Positions 1 to 6,798 of a DNA stretch of 22,967 nt are shown here, one piece after another. The stretch is taken from positions 1-22,967 of the forward strand of contig JAVEEO010000152.1 of NCBI GenBank assembly GCA_030840415.1. Reading direction: 5' to 3'. The notes below the pieces were generated by a model that had not been told where the DNA came from, searched no databases, and worked only from the letters and a program-made list of their open reading frames with translations. The position numbers were made by a program, and so were the translations under genes. The number at the start of each line of letters is the position of its first letter. Positions within the stretch are counted from its first letter, which is position 1. This DNA comes from Pseudonocardiales bacterium. GTDB taxonomy: Bacteria; Actinomycetota; Actinomycetes; Mycobacteriales; Jatrophihabitantaceae.

Positions 1-36
1 CGCCCCGAGGCTACGCGGCCGGACCGGGGCAGACAG

Positions 37-61
37 CCGGTCGGGGCGGCCCGCCGACCGG
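37..61. terminator. Hairpin upstream of the first gene
   Basis: An 8-bp perfect inverted repeat (CCGGTCGG at 37-44, CCGACCGG at 54-61) with a 9-nt loop lies in the 76 bases before the first gene. No T-run follows, so it is not a classical intrinsic terminator. It could end transcription of a gene left of the window or sit in the upstream part of the promoter at 64-69. Confidence 0.3.
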
Positions 62-63
62 GT

Positions 64-69
64 TAGGCT
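64..69 (+). promoter_or_regulatory. -10 element TAGGCT, probable leaderless start of the IMPase-like gene
   Basis: TAGGCT matches the actinobacterial -10 consensus TANNNT and ends 7 nt before the GTG at 77. That spacing would place the transcription start on the first base of the start codon. No Shine-Dalgarno sequence is visible before the GTG. No convincing -35 box is seen. Confidence 0.5.
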
Positions 70-76
70 CGCGAGC

Positions 77-838
77 GTGACCGACGACCTGGAACTGGCC
101 GGCGAGCTGGTGTGCCGAGCCGGCCGGCTGGCGGACCGGATGTTGCGCCAGGGCCTGGAAACCCGGCACAAGGAATCGGTGTCCGACGTCGTCTCCGACG
201 CCGACCATGCCGCCGAGGAACTGATCGTGCGCGAGCTTCGCCAGGCCCGGCCCGGCGACGGCATCGTCGGCGAGGAGGGCACCGACCACGCCGGCGAGTC
301 CGGCCGGACCTGGTACCTCGACCCGGTGGACGGCACCTACAACTTCCTGTCCGGACTGCCCTACTGGTGTTCGGCGGTCGCGCTCGCCGACCGGGCGGGC
401 GCGCCGGTGCTGGGCGCGGTCTACCACCCGCCGCTGGAGGAGCTGTGGCTGGGCGGCCCGGACCGCCCGACCACCTGCAACGGGGTGGCGGTCGAGCCGC
501 TGGCCGACGCCCCGCTGTCCCAGCTGTCGCTGGCCAGCTACCTGCACCCGGCGACACTGCCCGACGACGACGCCCGCGAGCCGCTGCTCACGGTGCTGCG
601 CGCCGCGGCCACCGTACGGATGCTGGGCTCGGGTTCGGTGGAGCTGGCCGCGGTGGCCGGTGGCCGGCTGGGCCTGTGGGCACAGATCGACACCCTCGAC
701 TGGGACTGGCTGCCGGGTGCGGCGCTGGTGCTCGGCGCCGGCGGCGCGACCGAGGTGCTGCGGCACCGCGGGCACCGCTGGCACCTGGCCGGCAACCGGC
801 AGGCGGTCGCTGAGGCCCGGGCGCTGCTACTGCCCTGA
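77..838 (+). CDS. Inositol monophosphatase family protein
   Basis: This 253-residue protein belongs to the lithium-sensitive, metal-dependent sugar-phosphatase family (inositol monophosphatase, HisN-type histidinol phosphatase, CysQ). Visible motifs are VGEEG (Glu66/67), DPVDGTYNF (82-90, metal and phosphate site) and a C-terminal LDWDWLPGAALVLGAGG block matching the second metal motif. Length is normal. The GTG start at 77 is chosen because the preceding TAGGCT sits 7 nt upstream. Its last 12 bases overlap the convergent DUF4229 gene. The substrate cannot be told from sequence: myo-inositol-1-phosphate and histidinol phosphate are both possible, since actinobacteria carry several paralogues. 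The fold is near certain, the substrate open. Confidence 0.9.
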   Translation: MTDDLELAGELVCRAGRLADRMLRQGLETRHKESVSDVVSDADHAAEELIVRELRQARPGDGIVGEEGTDHAGESGRTWYLDPVDGTYNFLSGLPYWCSAVALADRAGAPVLGAVYHPPLEELWLGGPDRPTTCNGVAVEPLADAPLSQLSLASYLHPATLPDDDAREPLLTVLRAAATVRMLGSGSVELAAVAGGRLGLWAQIDTLDWDWLPGAALVLGAGGATEVLRHRGHRWHLAGNRQAVAEARALLLP

Positions 839-1207
839 CCGGCGCTTGGGCCGGGCCGGTCGCGGCGCGGCGTCGTCCCCCGGTCGGTCCTGGCCGGCCA
901 GCTGGGAGTCGAGGTCGTGCCGGTGCGCCTGCCGGGCGGTCACCCTGGCCTCCAGGTTGGCTGCCAGCCGGGCCCGCTGCTTGCGCAGCAGGATGTAGGA
1001 CAGCGGGATCGAGAGCACCAGCGCGATGGTGGCGGCCAGCAGGCCCGGCACCCGGGCCAGCCAGAGCAGCCCCCACAGCGCCAGGAACAGCCCGAACCGC
1101 AGCACGGTGTAGAGCCACATCGCGCCCAGCGTCTGGCCGGGGCTCGGCCGTCGCACCTCGGCGCCGCCGGGCTGAGCCGGCACCGGCGGATCGCCCTGGG
1201 AACTCAT
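827..1207 (-). CDS. DUF4229 domain small membrane protein
   Basis: A 126-residue protein with a polar Pro-rich N-terminus (1-29), two adjacent hydrophobic segments (about 31-52 and 55-73), and a basic, coiled-coil-like, then Pro/Arg-rich tail. This matches actinobacterial DUF4229 proteins, whose function I do not know. The ATG at 1207 overlaps the TGA of mqnE in an ATGA motif, so it is probably translationally coupled to mqnE; an internal Met30 just before the first membrane segment is an alternative start. Its 3' end overlaps the convergent phosphatase gene by 12 bp. The position behind mqnE suggests co-expression with menaquinone synthesis, but not necessarily a role in it. Confidence 0.8.
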   Translation of the reverse strand: MSSQGDPPVPAQPGGAEVRRPSPGQTLGAMWLYTVLRFGLFLALWGLLWLARVPGLLAATIALVLSIPLSYILLRKQRARLAANLEARVTARQAHRHDLDSQLAGQDRPGDDAAPRPARPKRRSGQ

Positions 1208-2364
1208 GCCCAGACGGCTTGCGGCTCGGCCCGGCGCTCGGCCAGCGACACCGGGCCCTCGTACTCCCGGATCACCTCGTAGCGGGTGTTGCGCTCCTTC
1301 GGCTGGAAGCCGGCGTCCCTGATGAGCGTCAACAGGTCGTCGCGGGTCAGCTTGTCCGGGGTGCCGAAGCCGTCCGCGTCGTGGGTGATCTTGTACTCCA
1401 CGACCGAGCCGTCCATGTCGTCCGCGCCGTAGTTCAGCGCCAACTGGGAGGTGGACAGCCCGTGCATCACCCAGAACACCTTGACGTGCGGGAAGTTGTC
1501 CAGCATCAGCCGGGACACCGCGAAGGTCTTGAGCACGTCGGCCGGCTGGGCCATCTTCAGGTGCGAGAGCCGGTTGTTGTCGTTGTGGAAGCGCAGCGGG
1601 ATGAAGACACTGAAAGAACCAGCAGCCGCCTCGAGTGATTCGTCCTGCAGCCCGCGCAGCCGCAGCACGTGGTCGACCCGGTGCCGGGGCTCCTCGATGT
1701 GGCCGTAGAGCATGGTGGCCGGCGTCCTCAGCCCCTTGGCGTGGGCCAGCCGGTGGATGCGCGACCAGTCCTCCCAGTGGGTGTCGTGGTCGACGATCTG
1801 CTTGCGGACCTCCCAGTCGAAGATCTCGGCGCCGCCGCCGGTCAGCGACTCCAGGCCGGCGTCGATCAGCTCGTCCAGGATGTCGCTGGCCGGCAGTCCG
1901 GAGATCTCCTCGAAATAGTGCACCTCGGTGGCGGTGAACGCCTTGAGCGCGACGCCGGGCAGCACCGCCTTGAGCTCGCGCAGCACCCGCGGGTAGTACT
2001 TCCACGGCAGCGTCGGGTGCAGGCCGTTCACGATGTGCAGCTCAGTAAGACCTTCATGTGCCATTCCAGTGGCCAGTTCGACGGCCTCCTCGACCCGCAT
2101 GGTGTAGGCATCCTTGGCGCCGGGCTTGCGCTCGAAGGAGCAGTAGGCGCACGAGGCACGGCAGACGTTGGTCAGGTTGAGGTGGCGGTTGACGTTGAAG
2201 TACACGACGTCGCCGTTCTTGGCCGTCCGCACCCCGTGCGCCTGCGCGCCGAGCCAGGCCAGGTCGTCGCACTCGTAGAGGTCCTCGCCATCCTGCCGGG
2301 TCAGGCGCTCCCCGGCGGCGATCTTGTCGGTCAGCTCGGCCTTGCGCGCCGCGTTCCATGCCAT
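1204..2364 (-). CDS. mqnE: Aminofutalosine synthase (radical SAM)
   Basis: MqnE joins the enolpyruvyl benzoate product of MqnA to S-adenosylmethionine, giving aminofutalosine, the second step of the futalosine route to menaquinone; it is cytosolic. The 386-residue protein has the radical-SAM cluster motif with Cys68, Cys72 and Cys75 (CRASCAYCSF), followed by ELHIVNGLHP, a GLESLTGGGAE block and FIPLRFHNDNN. The ALKAFTATEVHYFE stretch favours MqnE over its paralogue MqnC. The ATG at 2364 is supported by TAGGCT six nt upstream; there is no Shine-Dalgarno. It is the first gene of a unit with the DUF4229 gene. Other pathway members mqnA, mqnC and mqnD are not in the window. Confidence 0.93.
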   Translation of the reverse strand: MAWNAARKAELTDKIAAGERLTRQDGEDLYECDDLAWLGAQAHGVRTAKNGDVVYFNVNRHLNLTNVCRASCAYCSFERKPGAKDAYTMRVEEAVELATGMAHEGLTELHIVNGLHPTLPWKYYPRVLRELKAVLPGVALKAFTATEVHYFEEISGLPASDILDELIDAGLESLTGGGAEIFDWEVRKQIVDHDTHWEDWSRIHRLAHAKGLRTPATMLYGHIEEPRHRVDHVLRLRGLQDESLEAAAGSFSVFIPLRFHNDNNRLSHLKMAQPADVLKTFAVSRLMLDNFPHVKVFWVMHGLSTSQLALNYGADDMDGSVVEYKITHDADGFGTPDKLTRDDLLTLIRDAGFQPKERNTRYEVIREYEGPVSLAERRAEPQAVWA

Positions 2365-2370
2365 GGCGCC

Positions 2371-2376
2371 AGCCTA
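2371..2376 (-). promoter_or_regulatory. -10 element TAGGCT of mqnE
   Basis: On the minus strand TAGGCT ends 6 nt before the mqnE ATG at 2364, consistent with a leaderless transcript. The hexamer is identical to those before the IMPase-like gene and murB. The remaining part of the mqnE-vapB divergent region (2377-2455) holds only a GC palindrome CCCGGCCGGG at 2395-2404. Confidence 0.5.
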
Positions 2377-2455
2377 CGTTCCGGCCTCTGATCGCCCGGC
2401 CGGGACCCGGACCATTCTGCTGCTCCGCTGATCACAGTCCGCCGGCACCCGGCAA

Positions 2456-2473
2456 TGTGCTACTTTGTGCTAC
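2456..2473 (+). promoter_or_regulatory. Promoter/operator of the toxin-antitoxin pair: 8-bp direct repeat and -10 TACTTT
   Basis: TGTGCTAC occurs at 2456-2463 and again at 2466-2473, exactly 10 bp apart, so both copies face the same side of the helix; the second copy abuts the ATG at 2474. TACTTT at 2461-2466 fits a -10 box with 7 nt to the ATG, giving a leaderless message. A repeated box overlapping the -10 is what one expects of an autoregulatory antitoxin site; binding is inferred. Confidence 0.5.
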
Positions 2474-2752
2474 ATGGCTCAAGAACACGTAGGCGTCCGC
2501 CAGCTGCGCCAGCAGGCCAGCGCCCTGGTCGAGCGGGTGGCAACCGGCGTGACCATCCAGATCACCAACCACGGCCGACCGGTGGCGCAGCTGGTGCCGA
2601 TCGGCGACCAGCGAACCGGCCGCACCGACCTGATCGCCAACGGCGAGCTGCAGCCCGGCCGCGGCGATGTACTGGCCGTCCAGCCGATCCAGTCGCCGGC
2701 GGGTGCGGCCGGCACCGAGCAACTGCTCGACGAGCAGCGCGCGGACCGGTGA
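2474..2752 (+). CDS. Type II antitoxin, Phd/YefM-VapB family
   Basis: A 92-residue protein whose first about 45 residues (VGVRQLRQQASALVERV, then a VTIQITNHGRPVAQLVPI strand region) are the classical Phd/YefM DNA-binding fold. Such antitoxins dimerise, repress their own operon and neutralise a partner toxin through a flexible C-terminal tail, here residues about 50-92. The ATG at 2474 is preferred over TTG at 2465 because the operator repeats end at 2473 and the -10 lies 7 nt upstream. The gene overlaps the PIN-domain gene by four bases (GTGA), the usual coupled arrangement. No VapB number or subfamily can be assigned. Confidence 0.85.
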   Translation: MAQEHVGVRQLRQQASALVERVATGVTIQITNHGRPVAQLVPIGDQRTGRTDLIANGELQPGRGDVLAVQPIQSPAGAAGTEQLLDEQRADR

Positions 2753-3135
2753 TCTACGCCGACACCTCGGCGCTGGCGAAGCTGGTGATCGCCGAGGCCG
2801 AGACGCCGGCGCTGCGCCGCTGGATCTCCGAGCAGGACGCCCCGCTGGTGACCAACTCCATCGGGGTGGTCGGGTTGCGGCGGCTGGCGGCCCGGATCAG
2901 CCAGCAGGCCGTCGACACCGCCACGATGCTGCTCGGCCGGATCGACCGGCTGGTGCTCACCCCGGCGGCCCTGGCGCTGGCCGGCCAGCTGCCGCCCGCC
3001 GAGGTGCGCACCCTGGACGCGCTGCACATCGCCTCGGCCGCCGAGTTGCTCGAACTGCGGGTGGTGCTCACCTACGACCGGCGGATGGCAGAGGCAGCGG
3101 CCGGCTACGGGCTGCCGGTGGAGTCGCCCCGATAG
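2749..3135 (+). CDS. vapC: PIN-domain toxin, VapC family, with an altered active site
   Basis: This 128-residue PIN-domain protein would act as an RNase toxin paired with the upstream antitoxin. The N-terminal YADTSALAKL supplies Asp5, TLDALHIASA supplies Asp90 and LTYDRRMAEAA supplies Asp110, three of the acidic residues that bind catalytic Mg2+. The second conserved acid, normally Glu in a VEL(R)R motif at about residue 40-45, is Gly42 here (VVGLRRLAAR). A GAG-to-GGG change would explain it. Length is typical. The GTG start overlaps the antitoxin TGA. Activity may be weakened or lost, leaving the antitoxin as an autoregulator; the fold call itself is secure. Confidence 0.87.
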   Translation: MIYADTSALAKLVIAEAETPALRRWISEQDAPLVTNSIGVVGLRRLAARISQQAVDTATMLLGRIDRLVLTPAALALAGQLPPAEVRTLDALHIASAAELLELRVVLTYDRRMAEAAAGYGLPVESPR

Positions 3136-3150
3136 GACGGGCGCCGCTGC

Positions 3151-3921
3151 TCAGCCCGGTCGGACGGTGAGGCTCTGCGCCAGCGTGCCGATCGGGCCAT
3201 GGGCATCGTGCAGGACGCTGCTGGTCAGGCCGAGCCCGGCGGGGCCGAACGAGACGGTGGTGTCGAAACCGACCCACTCGCCGCGCGGCTCGGTGACCAG
3301 GTGGGCGGTGAGGTCGAGGTTCGGAAAGGCGACCTCGCGCGGGTCGGCGCGCACCGTCATGCCGTTGGCGATGTCGAACAGGCCGACGGCACTGGCCAGC
3401 CGGCTCGCCGCGACCGCGTCGATCAGCGGCAGCGGGGTGCGGACCCAGAACACCGCGCGGCCGGGCTCGACCTGGCGCCGGCGGACCTCGACCGATTCGA
3501 TGAAACCGCCCGGCCACACGCTGGTGGGCTGCCAGGCCGGCAGCTGCTCGGGCCCCGGGATGCGCGGCAGCCCGACGCCGTGCAGCGCGCTGGTGTCGCG
3601 GGGTTCGAGCAGCCAGGCCCGCAGCAGGACGGCGGCGCGTCCAGCATGGCTCAGGGTGGCCTCGACGAGCTCGACGGTGCGTCCGGGCCGCCGGAGGACG
3701 ACCTGGACGTCGACCACGTCGACGGGGATGGTGCCGAGGATCTCGAAGGACAACCGGCCGATGGCGAGCCGGTCGGTGCGGCGCCGGTCGCGGTCGGTCT
3801 CGACGGCGTGGGTGAGCAGGCCGAGGGCCGGCGCGATGTGCTGGGTGGCGGTGTCCCACGCGCCGCTGACGTGCCCGGTCGCCCGGTAGCGGTGCTCGTC
3901 GAGCAGCTCGAAGTAGGCCAT
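3151..3921 (-). CDS. Acyl-CoA thioesterase family protein (double hotdog, TesB-like)
   Basis: A 256-residue protein resembling actinobacterial thioesterase-family proteins with two hotdog domains. The N-terminal half starts FELLDEHRYRATGHVSGAWD, contains QHIAPALGLLTHAVE and the strand block RLSFEILGTIPVDVVDVQV; the C-terminal half holds IDAVAASRLASAVGLFDIANGM and PNLDLTAHLVTEPRGEWVGFDTTVSFGPAGLGLTSS (quoted in parts). The last block, with an Asp-Leu-Thr in PNLDLTAHL, is typical of the second hotdog of TesB-like enzymes that hydrolyse acyl-CoA. Substrate unknown. The ATG at 3921 has a clear Shine-Dalgarno. It converges on vapC with only 15 bp between the stops, and appears to be a single-gene unit. 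Confidence 0.8.
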   Translation of the reverse strand: MAYFELLDEHRYRATGHVSGAWDTATQHIAPALGLLTHAVETDRDRRRTDRLAIGRLSFEILGTIPVDVVDVQVVLRRPGRTVELVEATLSHAGRAAVLLRAWLLEPRDTSALHGVGLPRIPGPEQLPAWQPTSVWPGGFIESVEVRRRQVEPGRAVFWVRTPLPLIDAVAASRLASAVGLFDIANGMTVRADPREVAFPNLDLTAHLVTEPRGEWVGFDTTVSFGPAGLGLTSSVLHDAHGPIGTLAQSLTVRPG

Positions 3922-3927
3922 GCGCTG

Positions 3928-3933
3928 TCTCCT
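3928..3933 (-). promoter_or_regulatory. Shine-Dalgarno AGGAGA of the thioesterase gene
   Basis: On the minus strand AGGAGA lies 6 nt before the ATG at 3921. It is one of the few clear ribosome-binding sites in the window and fixes this start. Confidence 0.6.
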
Positions 3934-4022
3934 GGCTTGCGGGGCACGTCGGGACCGGCGGTCGCGGTCGACGCTCAGGCGGGTTCGGCCCCCATGGTGC
4001 CCGTCAGCCCGGAGCGGCAGCG

Positions 4023-4478
4023 CTAGCGGGGCTGCTCGGCAAGCACCCGCAGCGCGGTGTCGGCGTGGGTCTGCATGTCGAACTCGCTGCCGATCTCGCA
4101 GATCAGCCGGCTGTCCATGCCGATCACGAACGTCCGGCGCTTGACCGGCAGCGGGCCGAAGCGGCGCTTGACGCCGAAGGCCCTGGCGACCTCACCGGTG
4201 CTGTCGGACAGCAGCGGGTAGTCGAAGCCGTGCAGCTCGGCGAACTGCGCCTGCTTGTCCACCGGGTCGGTGCTGATGCCGACCCGCTGCACGCCGAGCG
4301 CCTCGAACTCGGATGCCAGGTCGCGGAAGTGACAGCTCTCCCTGGTGCAGCCCGAGGTCATCGCCGCCGGGTAGAAGAACAGCACCACCGGGCCGTCGGC
4401 CAGCAGGGTGCTCAGCCGGCGCGGCCGGCCGTGCTGGTCGGCGAGTTCGAAGTCGGCGATCTGGTCACCGGGTTTCAT
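4023..4478 (-). CDS. bcp: Peroxiredoxin, PrxQ/Bcp type
   Basis: A 151-residue thiol peroxidase that reduces hydroperoxides with thioredoxin-type donors in the cytosol. The N-terminal KPGDQIADFELADQHG is the standard thioredoxin-fold opening. The active-site segment FYPAAMTSGCTRESC provides the peroxidatic Cys44 with the resolving Cys49 five residues later, the arrangement of two-cysteine PrxQ enzymes. The usual Pro-x-x-x-Thr/Ser lead-in is slightly altered. The end TFVIGMDSRLICEIGSEFD matches the family. The ATG at 4478 gives the normal family length. Upstream 4479-4591 has no gene. Probably monocistronic; no link to its neighbours is evident. Confidence 0.9.
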   Translation of the reverse strand: MKPGDQIADFELADQHGRPRRLSTLLADGPVVLFFYPAAMTSGCTRESCHFRDLASEFEALGVQRVGISTDPVDKQAQFAELHGFDYPLLSDSTGEVARAFGVKRRFGPLPVKRRTFVIGMDSRLICEIGSEFDMQTHADTALRVLAEQPR

Positions 4479-4591
4479 CTTCGCACCGTCTTTCGATCGG
4501 CTGGAGCCGGTCCGTCCGGTGCTCCCGGTATGCGGTTCGTTGCCGGGACTGCCAGGGATTGGAGGGAAGCGGGAATTGCCGGCCCGCGGCA

Positions 4592-5062
4592 TCACACGTC
4601 GTCGGTGGATGCGGGCCGGCCCGCTGACTGGACCCGTCCCTCGAACCGGGTGGACAGCACCACGGTCGAGCGGGTCCGGGCCACCCCACGGATCTTGGAC
4701 AGCGCCCGGATGGCGTTCTCCAGCCCGCCGACGTCCGGCACCCGGATCTTGACCACGAAGGACTCCTCGCCCGCGACGAACCAGCAGTCCTCGACCGCGG
4801 CCAGCGCGGCCAACTGCTCGGCCACCAGGTCCTCGTCGGCGGTATCGGACAGGAAGATCCCGACCAGCGCGCTCATCGAGTACCCGATCGATTCGGGCGC
4901 CACCGCCGCGTGATAGCCGGTGATCACGTTCTGCGCCTCGAGCTTGTTCACCCGCTCGTGCACGGCCGGCGCGGACAGTCCCACCTCCCGGGCCAGCTCG
5001 GCATAGGTCGCGCGGGCGTTGGCCCGCAGGGCGTCCAGAATCGCGCGGTCGACGGCGTCCAT
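4592..5062 (-). CDS. Lrp/AsnC family transcriptional regulator
   Basis: A 156-residue regulator with an N-terminal winged helix-turn-helix (about 2-62: DAVDRAILDALRANARATYA, LAREVGLSAPAVHERVNKLE) and a C-terminal RAM ligand-binding/oligomerisation domain (about 66-142). Members bind amino acids and control amino-acid metabolism or local genes. The ATG at 5062 lies 12 nt after the ubiX stop, so it is likely the last gene of a mqnP-ubiX-lrp unit, although a weak CAGACT six nt before the ATG could also give its own leaderless transcript. Ligand and targets are unknown; the position raises the possibility that it controls the menaquinone genes beside it. Confidence 0.9.
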   Translation of the reverse strand: MDAVDRAILDALRANARATYAELAREVGLSAPAVHERVNKLEAQNVITGYHAAVAPESIGYSMSALVGIFLSDTADEDLVAEQLAALAAVEDCWFVAGEESFVVKIRVPDVGGLENAIRALSKIRGVARTRSTVVLSTRFEGRVQSAGRPASTDDV

Positions 5063-5074
5063 GCTTGGAGTCTG

Positions 5075-5809
5075 TCAGGCCGGGTTGCCCGCCGGGCCGG
5101 ATTGCAGCCGGGGCGAGCGGGATTCGGTCGTACGGGCCGCATTCGAGTCGGCCGTCCGGGCCACGCCGAGCTCGCCGGTCCACCGGGTGATCAGCGAGTG
5201 CTCGACGCCGAGCACGTCCAGCACCTTGGCCGCGATGAAGTCGACGAGCTGCTGCACCGAGCCGGCACCGGCGTAGAAGGCCGGGCTGGCCGGCAGCACC
5301 ACCGCGCCGGCGTCGTAAAGCTCGACCAGGTGGGTCAGGGTGGCCCGGGTGTAGGGCGTCTCGCGAGGGACCACCACCAGCGGCCGGCGCTCCTTGAGCG
5401 TGACGTCGGCGGCCCGCTGCAGCAGGTCCTTCGACAGTCCCAGGGCAATGCCGGCCACCGCCGCGGTCGAGGCCGGCACCACCACCATGCCGCGGGCCGG
5501 GTAGGAGCCGCTGGCCGGGCCGGCGGCCAGGTCGGTGGCCGTCCAGTACCGCAGACCGCCCGCTGGGACGAGGTCGCCGATGTCCAGCCAGGACGCCAGG
5601 TCGGCGGCCCAGTGGTTGTCCCGGAAGGCGATCCCGGTCTCGTCCAGGATGGTCAGCCGGGCGGCCCGCGACACGATCACGTCCACCGGGTGACCGGCCT
5701 TCAGCAGCGCCGTGATCACGGCACGGGCGTACGGAGTGCCCGAGGCGCCGGACACCCCGACGATCCACGGCAGCCGGCCGGCGGCCGGACCGTCCGTCGC
5801 CGCGCTCAC
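5075..5809 (-). CDS. ubiX: UbiX family flavin prenyltransferase
   Basis: UbiX-type enzymes attach a dimethylallyl group to FMN to make prenylated FMN, the cofactor of UbiD decarboxylases; one UbiD homologue lies just upstream. Motifs: VGVSGASGTPYARAVI (FMN-binding Rossmann start), VSRAA, ASTAAVAGIALGLSKDLLQR, and VTLKERRPLVVVPRETP, all diagnostic. After the core, about 35 residues of charged low-complexity tail (GELGVARTADSNAARTTES and on) have no match I know. The start is uncertain: GTG at 5809 gives a normal N-terminus; GTG at 5899 overlaps the mqnP stop in GTGA but would translate a duplicated repeat (about 30 residues of SEHRSEERA-type sequence). In the futalosine pathway this role may be called MqnM. 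Confidence 0.9.
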   Translation of the reverse strand: MSAATDGPAAGRLPWIVGVSGASGTPYARAVITALLKAGHPVDVIVSRAARLTILDETGIAFRDNHWAADLASWLDIGDLVPAGGLRYWTATDLAAGPASGSYPARGMVVVPASTAAVAGIALGLSKDLLQRAADVTLKERRPLVVVPRETPYTRATLTHLVELYDAGAVVLPASPAFYAGAGSVQQLVDFIAAKVLDVLGVEHSLITRWTGELGVARTADSNAARTTESRSPRLQSGPAGNPA

Positions 5810-5897
5810 GCTGCCAATCGCTCGTTCCTCGCTGCGATGCTCACTCGAGCTGCCAATCGCTCCGCTCCTCGCTCGTTCCTCGCTGCGATGCTCACTC
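5810..5897. repeat. Imperfect tandem duplication of a 37-bp repeat at the mqnP/ubiX junction
   Basis: Two copies of a unit beginning GCTGCCAATCGCTC and ending GCGATGCTCACTC lie at 5810-5846 (37 bp) and 5849-5897 (49 bp). The second carries a 12-bp insertion made of the same GCTCCTCGCTCGTTCCTC-type words. On the minus strand the sequence runs as repeated GCGAGGAACGAGCG words. The unit is unlike the surrounding coding sequence and looks like a dispersed actinobacterial extragenic repeat. It falls between the mqnP stop and the internal ubiX start. Confidence 0.75.
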
Positions 5898-6798
5898 ACG
5901 CGCGGAGCCCCTGCACGATCAGGTCCGCCAGAGCGAAGGCGAACAGCTGGATGCCGACGAAGCCGTTGGCGGTGAAGAACGCCCGGTTCACCCGGGACAG
6001 GTCATCGGCCCGGACGATCCGGTGCTCGTAGGCCAGCACCGCGGCGGTCACCGCCAGGCCCAGCCACCACACCCAGCCCAGGCCCGCGGCCAGCCCGAAC
6101 CAGCCGAAGCAGGCCACCGTGACCAGGTGGGTGATGCTCGACCAGCGCAGCGCCGCCGCGATGCCGAACCGGGCCGGGAACGACCGGGAGCCGATCACCC
6201 GGTCGATCTCGGCGTCCTGGCAGGAGTAGATCAGGTCGAACCCGCCGATCCAGCTGCCGACCGCCAGCCCCAGCGCGGTGGCCGGCCAGGCGAAGCCACC
6301 GGTGACGCCCATCCAGGCACCGACCGGCGCCACCGCCTGGGCCAGCGCCAGCAGCAGCTGCGGAAAGTCGGTGAACCGCTTGCCGTAGGAGTAGAGGATC
6401 AGCAGCCCGACGGCCACCGGCGACAGCAGCAGCGGCAGCGGCCCGAGCGCGGCCGCGCAGGCTCCGAAGATCACCAGCGCGACGGCGAAGCCACGCCAGG
6501 CCGCCGACAGCGACACCGCGCCGGTGACCAACTCGCGCTGGGCGGTGCGGGGGTTGAGGGCGTCGAAGCCGCGGTCGAGGATCCGGTTGCCGGCCATCGC
6601 CACCGTCCGGGCCGAGACCATCGCCAGCACGATCAGCAGCAGCTGCACCCAGTGCACCGAGCGGCTCTCGTGCCACATCGCGGTGCAGGCGGCGATCAGC
6701 GCGAACGGCAGCGCGAACACCGAGTGCTCGATCATCACCAGCCGCAGGAACGCCCGGACCTTGCTGGGCTGCGGCCTGGTGACGGGCGTGGCTGACAC
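5896..6798 (-). CDS. mqnP: UbiA family prenyltransferase (probable MqnP)
   Basis: A 300-residue integral membrane enzyme that transfers a polyprenyl chain to an aromatic acceptor. Both Mg2+-diphosphate motifs are present: NRILDRGFDALNPRT (N-x-x-x-D-x-x-x-D) and YSCQDAEIDR (D-x-x-x-D). Repeated hydrophobic segments suggest 8-9 transmembrane helices. Context with mqnE, ubiX and ubiD points to prenylation of 1,4-dihydroxy-6-naphthoate in the futalosine pathway rather than MenA activity on 1,4-dihydroxy-2-naphthoate; this is inferred. The start is GTG at 6798, with only a weak GCAGG upstream. The TGA overlaps the GTG at 5899. It follows ubiD by 85 bp. Confidence 0.88.
   Translation of the reverse strand: MSATPVTRPQPSKVRAFLRLVMIEHSVFALPFALIAACTAMWHESRSVHWVQLLLIVLAMVSARTVAMAGNRILDRGFDALNPRTAQRELVTGAVSLSAAWRGFAVALVIFGACAAALGPLPLLLSPVAVGLLILYSYGKRFTDFPQLLLALAQAVAPVGAWMGVTGGFAWPATALGLAVGSWIGGFDLIYSCQDAEIDRVIGSRSFPARFGIAAALRWSSITHLVTVACFGWFGLAAGLGWVWWLGLAVTAAVLAYEHRIVRADDLSRVNRAFFTANGFVGIQLFAFALADLIVQGLRA

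Noticed and set aside
2474..3135. The toxin-antitoxin pair as part of a larger defence island or mobile element
   Set aside because: It is flanked directly by mqnE and a thioesterase gene with no transposase, integrase, repeats or other defence genes.
4023..5768. A long minus-strand frame running through ubiX, lrp and bcp
   Set aside because: Only its last 151 codons match a family (peroxiredoxin), and the upstream part is out of frame with UbiX and Lrp; it is not a fusion protein.
5810..5897. CRISPR array at the mqnP/ubiX junction
   Set aside because: There are only two imperfect copies with a 2-bp gap, no unique spacers and no cas genes.
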